5,643 nt of DNA from SAR116 cluster bacterium. GTDB lineage: Bacteria; Pseudomonadota; Alphaproteobacteria; Puniceispirillales; Marisalimonadaceae. The number at the start of each line of letters is the position of its first letter. Within the stretch, counting starts at the first letter, position 1. Made by a program: the position numbers and the translations under genes. This document shows, piece after piece, positions 4,763 to 5,643 of this stretch. The notes under the pieces were generated by a model. The model ran no database searches, was not told where the DNA came from, and was given only the letters and a program-made list of their open reading frames with translations. The DNA lies in contig NZIY01000006.1 in the NCBI GenBank assembly GCA_002691795.1, forward strand, positions 54,783-60,425. Reading direction: 5' to 3'.

Positions 4763-5643
4763 TATTTATCTAATTTATATAATCCTCCATCCCTTTCATC
4801 ATTTATTAATAATATATGACCTTGAGGATGAACTAGTACATCTCTAATCCTACCAATTTTATTTTTTAAAAATTTAATTTCTGAAGAAGGTCTCTTTTTA
4901 TTTAAATTAACGATATATAAAGTTTTAAATTTTAAGGATCCAACTAATATTTTATTTTTAAGAAATTTAAAATAATCATTATTATAAAAGGCCATTCCTG
5001 AGGGTGCAATTGAGGGTATCCATTTCCAAATTGGCTCTTCATAGCCCTTAATAGGTTTGCTAACACCAATTTTTCCTCCCCAATATTCTTTTCCATAAGT
5101 TACAACCGGCCATCCATAATTTTTACCAATTTTTACTATATTTATCTCATCTCCACCCTTTGGCCCATGCTCATGAGACCAAATTTCGTCAAATTTTTTT
5201 ATGTAAATCATACCTTGTGGGTTTCGGTGTCCCATAGAGTAAATCCCAGACAACCACCCTTCTTTCTTTACTTCATGATTACCTTCATAATCTATTTTAA
5301 TAATACTACCAGGATAATTTTTTGAATTTTGAGAATTATTTCTATCGCCTCTGTCTCCTATCGAAAATAGAATATTGTTTTTGTAGTTTATAAATCTGCA
5401 TCCAAAATGAACACCACTTCTTGATTTATAGTTGGAGGTAAAAATAATTTTCTTGTTTAAGAATTTAAACTCCTTTAACTCATGTCTTGCTACAATAAGA
5501 TCGGAGTTTAGATTTTGATAGCATGAAAAAACATAAGTTTTTCCTTTATCATTTACAAAGATAATATCAAGTAATCCTCCTTGTCTTTTTGAAAGGACAT
5601 CATTGTAAGTTTCTTTTCCTACGATCTTTCCGGTTGAAAAATT
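4759..5643 (-). CDS. PQQ-dependent aldose sugar dehydrogenase (Asd/YliI-like, glucose/sorbosone dehydrogenase family), C-terminal part
   Basis: Family members are periplasmic six-bladed beta-propellers that oxidise aldose sugars with pyrroloquinoline quinone and calcium. The frame is open from the right edge to the TAA at 4759-4761, giving 294 residues. Full proteins have about 350-380, so roughly the first 60-80, including any signal peptide and the first blade, are missing. In fragment numbering, RQGGLLD (20-26) carries the conserved Gln. SGVHFGCR (76-83) contains the catalytic-base histidine (H79), and IGDRGDR (95-101) follows. GHRNPQG (138-144) holds the active-site Arg-Asn pair. [11 protein letters not shown] (158-168), [10 protein letters not shown] (175-184) and [11 protein letters not shown] (210-220) match the calcium- and PQQ-site region of the family. 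K238 and GRIRD (264-268) supply the late PQQ-binding Lys and Arg residues. A TTG at 5251-5253 is internal, not the start, since conserved motifs continue upstream. No PQQ synthesis genes are in the window. Confidence 0.92.
   Translation of the reverse strand, partial: NFSTGKIVGKETYNDVLSKRQGGLLDIIFVNDKGKTYVFSCYQNLNSDLIVARHELKEFKFLNKKIIFTSNYKSRSGVHFGCRFINYKNNILFSIGDRGDRNNSQNSKNYPGSIIKIDYEGNHEVKKEGWLSGIYSMGHRNPQGMIYIKKFDEIWSHEHGPKGGDEINIVKIGKNYGWPVVTYGKEYWGGKIGVSKPIKGYEEPIWKWIPSIAPSGMAFYNNDYFKFLKNKILVGSLKFKTLYIVNLNKKRPSSEIKFLKNKIGRIRDVLVHPQGHILLINDERDGGLYKLDKY

Noticed and set aside
5251..5253. TTG as the start of the sugar dehydrogenase gene
   Set aside because: The frame continues upstream without a stop to the window edge and encodes the conserved QGG, HFG and GDRG motifs, so the codon is an internal leucine.
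1..5643. Search for CRISPR repeats, tRNA or rRNA genes, insertion sequences, phage genes or a defence system
   Set aside because: No direct repeat arrays, cloverleaf-like segments, transposase motifs or terminal inverted repeats were seen, and nearly every base is accounted for by recognisable genes.

Overview
The window is strongly AT-rich, gene-dense chromosomal DNA. It holds nine protein-coding genes, two of them cut by the window edges, with almost no non-coding sequence. The gene content fits a streamlined marine alphaproteobacterium, most probably the SAR11/Pelagibacterales group. This rests on Lys/Asn/Ile-rich proteins, spacers of 2-77 bp, overlapping tail-to-tail genes, and the alphaproteobacterial-type association of dapA, smpB, a family 5 uracil-DNA glycosylase and folK. 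The taxonomic call is inference, because there is no rRNA or other marker here.

Layout: (1) 1-218, minus: the start of folK (folate synthesis), running off the left edge. (2) 249-869, plus: an iron-sulfur uracil-DNA glycosylase of the UdgB type. (3) 855-1307 and 1316-2191, minus: smpB and dapA, transcribed as dapA-smpB with an 8-bp gap. (4) 2269-3246, plus: a PLP-dependent threonine/serine dehydratase, preceded by a near-consensus sigma-70 promoter in the 77-bp divergent spacer. (5) 3238-3810, minus: a YdjA-like FMN nitroreductase. (6) 3876-4619 and 4622-4762, plus: a TauE/SafE-type membrane permease followed after 2 bp by a 46-residue zinc-ribbon protein of the DUF2256 type. (7) 4759-5643, minus: the C-terminal 294 residues of a PQQ-dependent aldose sugar dehydrogenase, whose start lies beyond the right edge.

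The genes do not form one pathway. They cover housekeeping (folate, lysine/cell wall precursor, ribosome rescue, uracil repair) and small-molecule metabolism (hydroxyamino acid deamination, flavin-dependent reduction, possible sulfur-anion transport, periplasmic sugar oxidation). All three convergent gene pairs overlap at their stop codons, by 15, 9 and 4 bp, so none has room for a separate intergenic terminator.

I found no RNA gene, mobile element, CRISPR array, phage gene or clear novel system. The most worthwhile points are the tiny DUF2256 gene coupled to the permease, residue changes in conserved motifs of the glycosylase, the divergent promoter region at 2192-2268, and the strand arrangement of the glycosylase within the housekeeping cluster.
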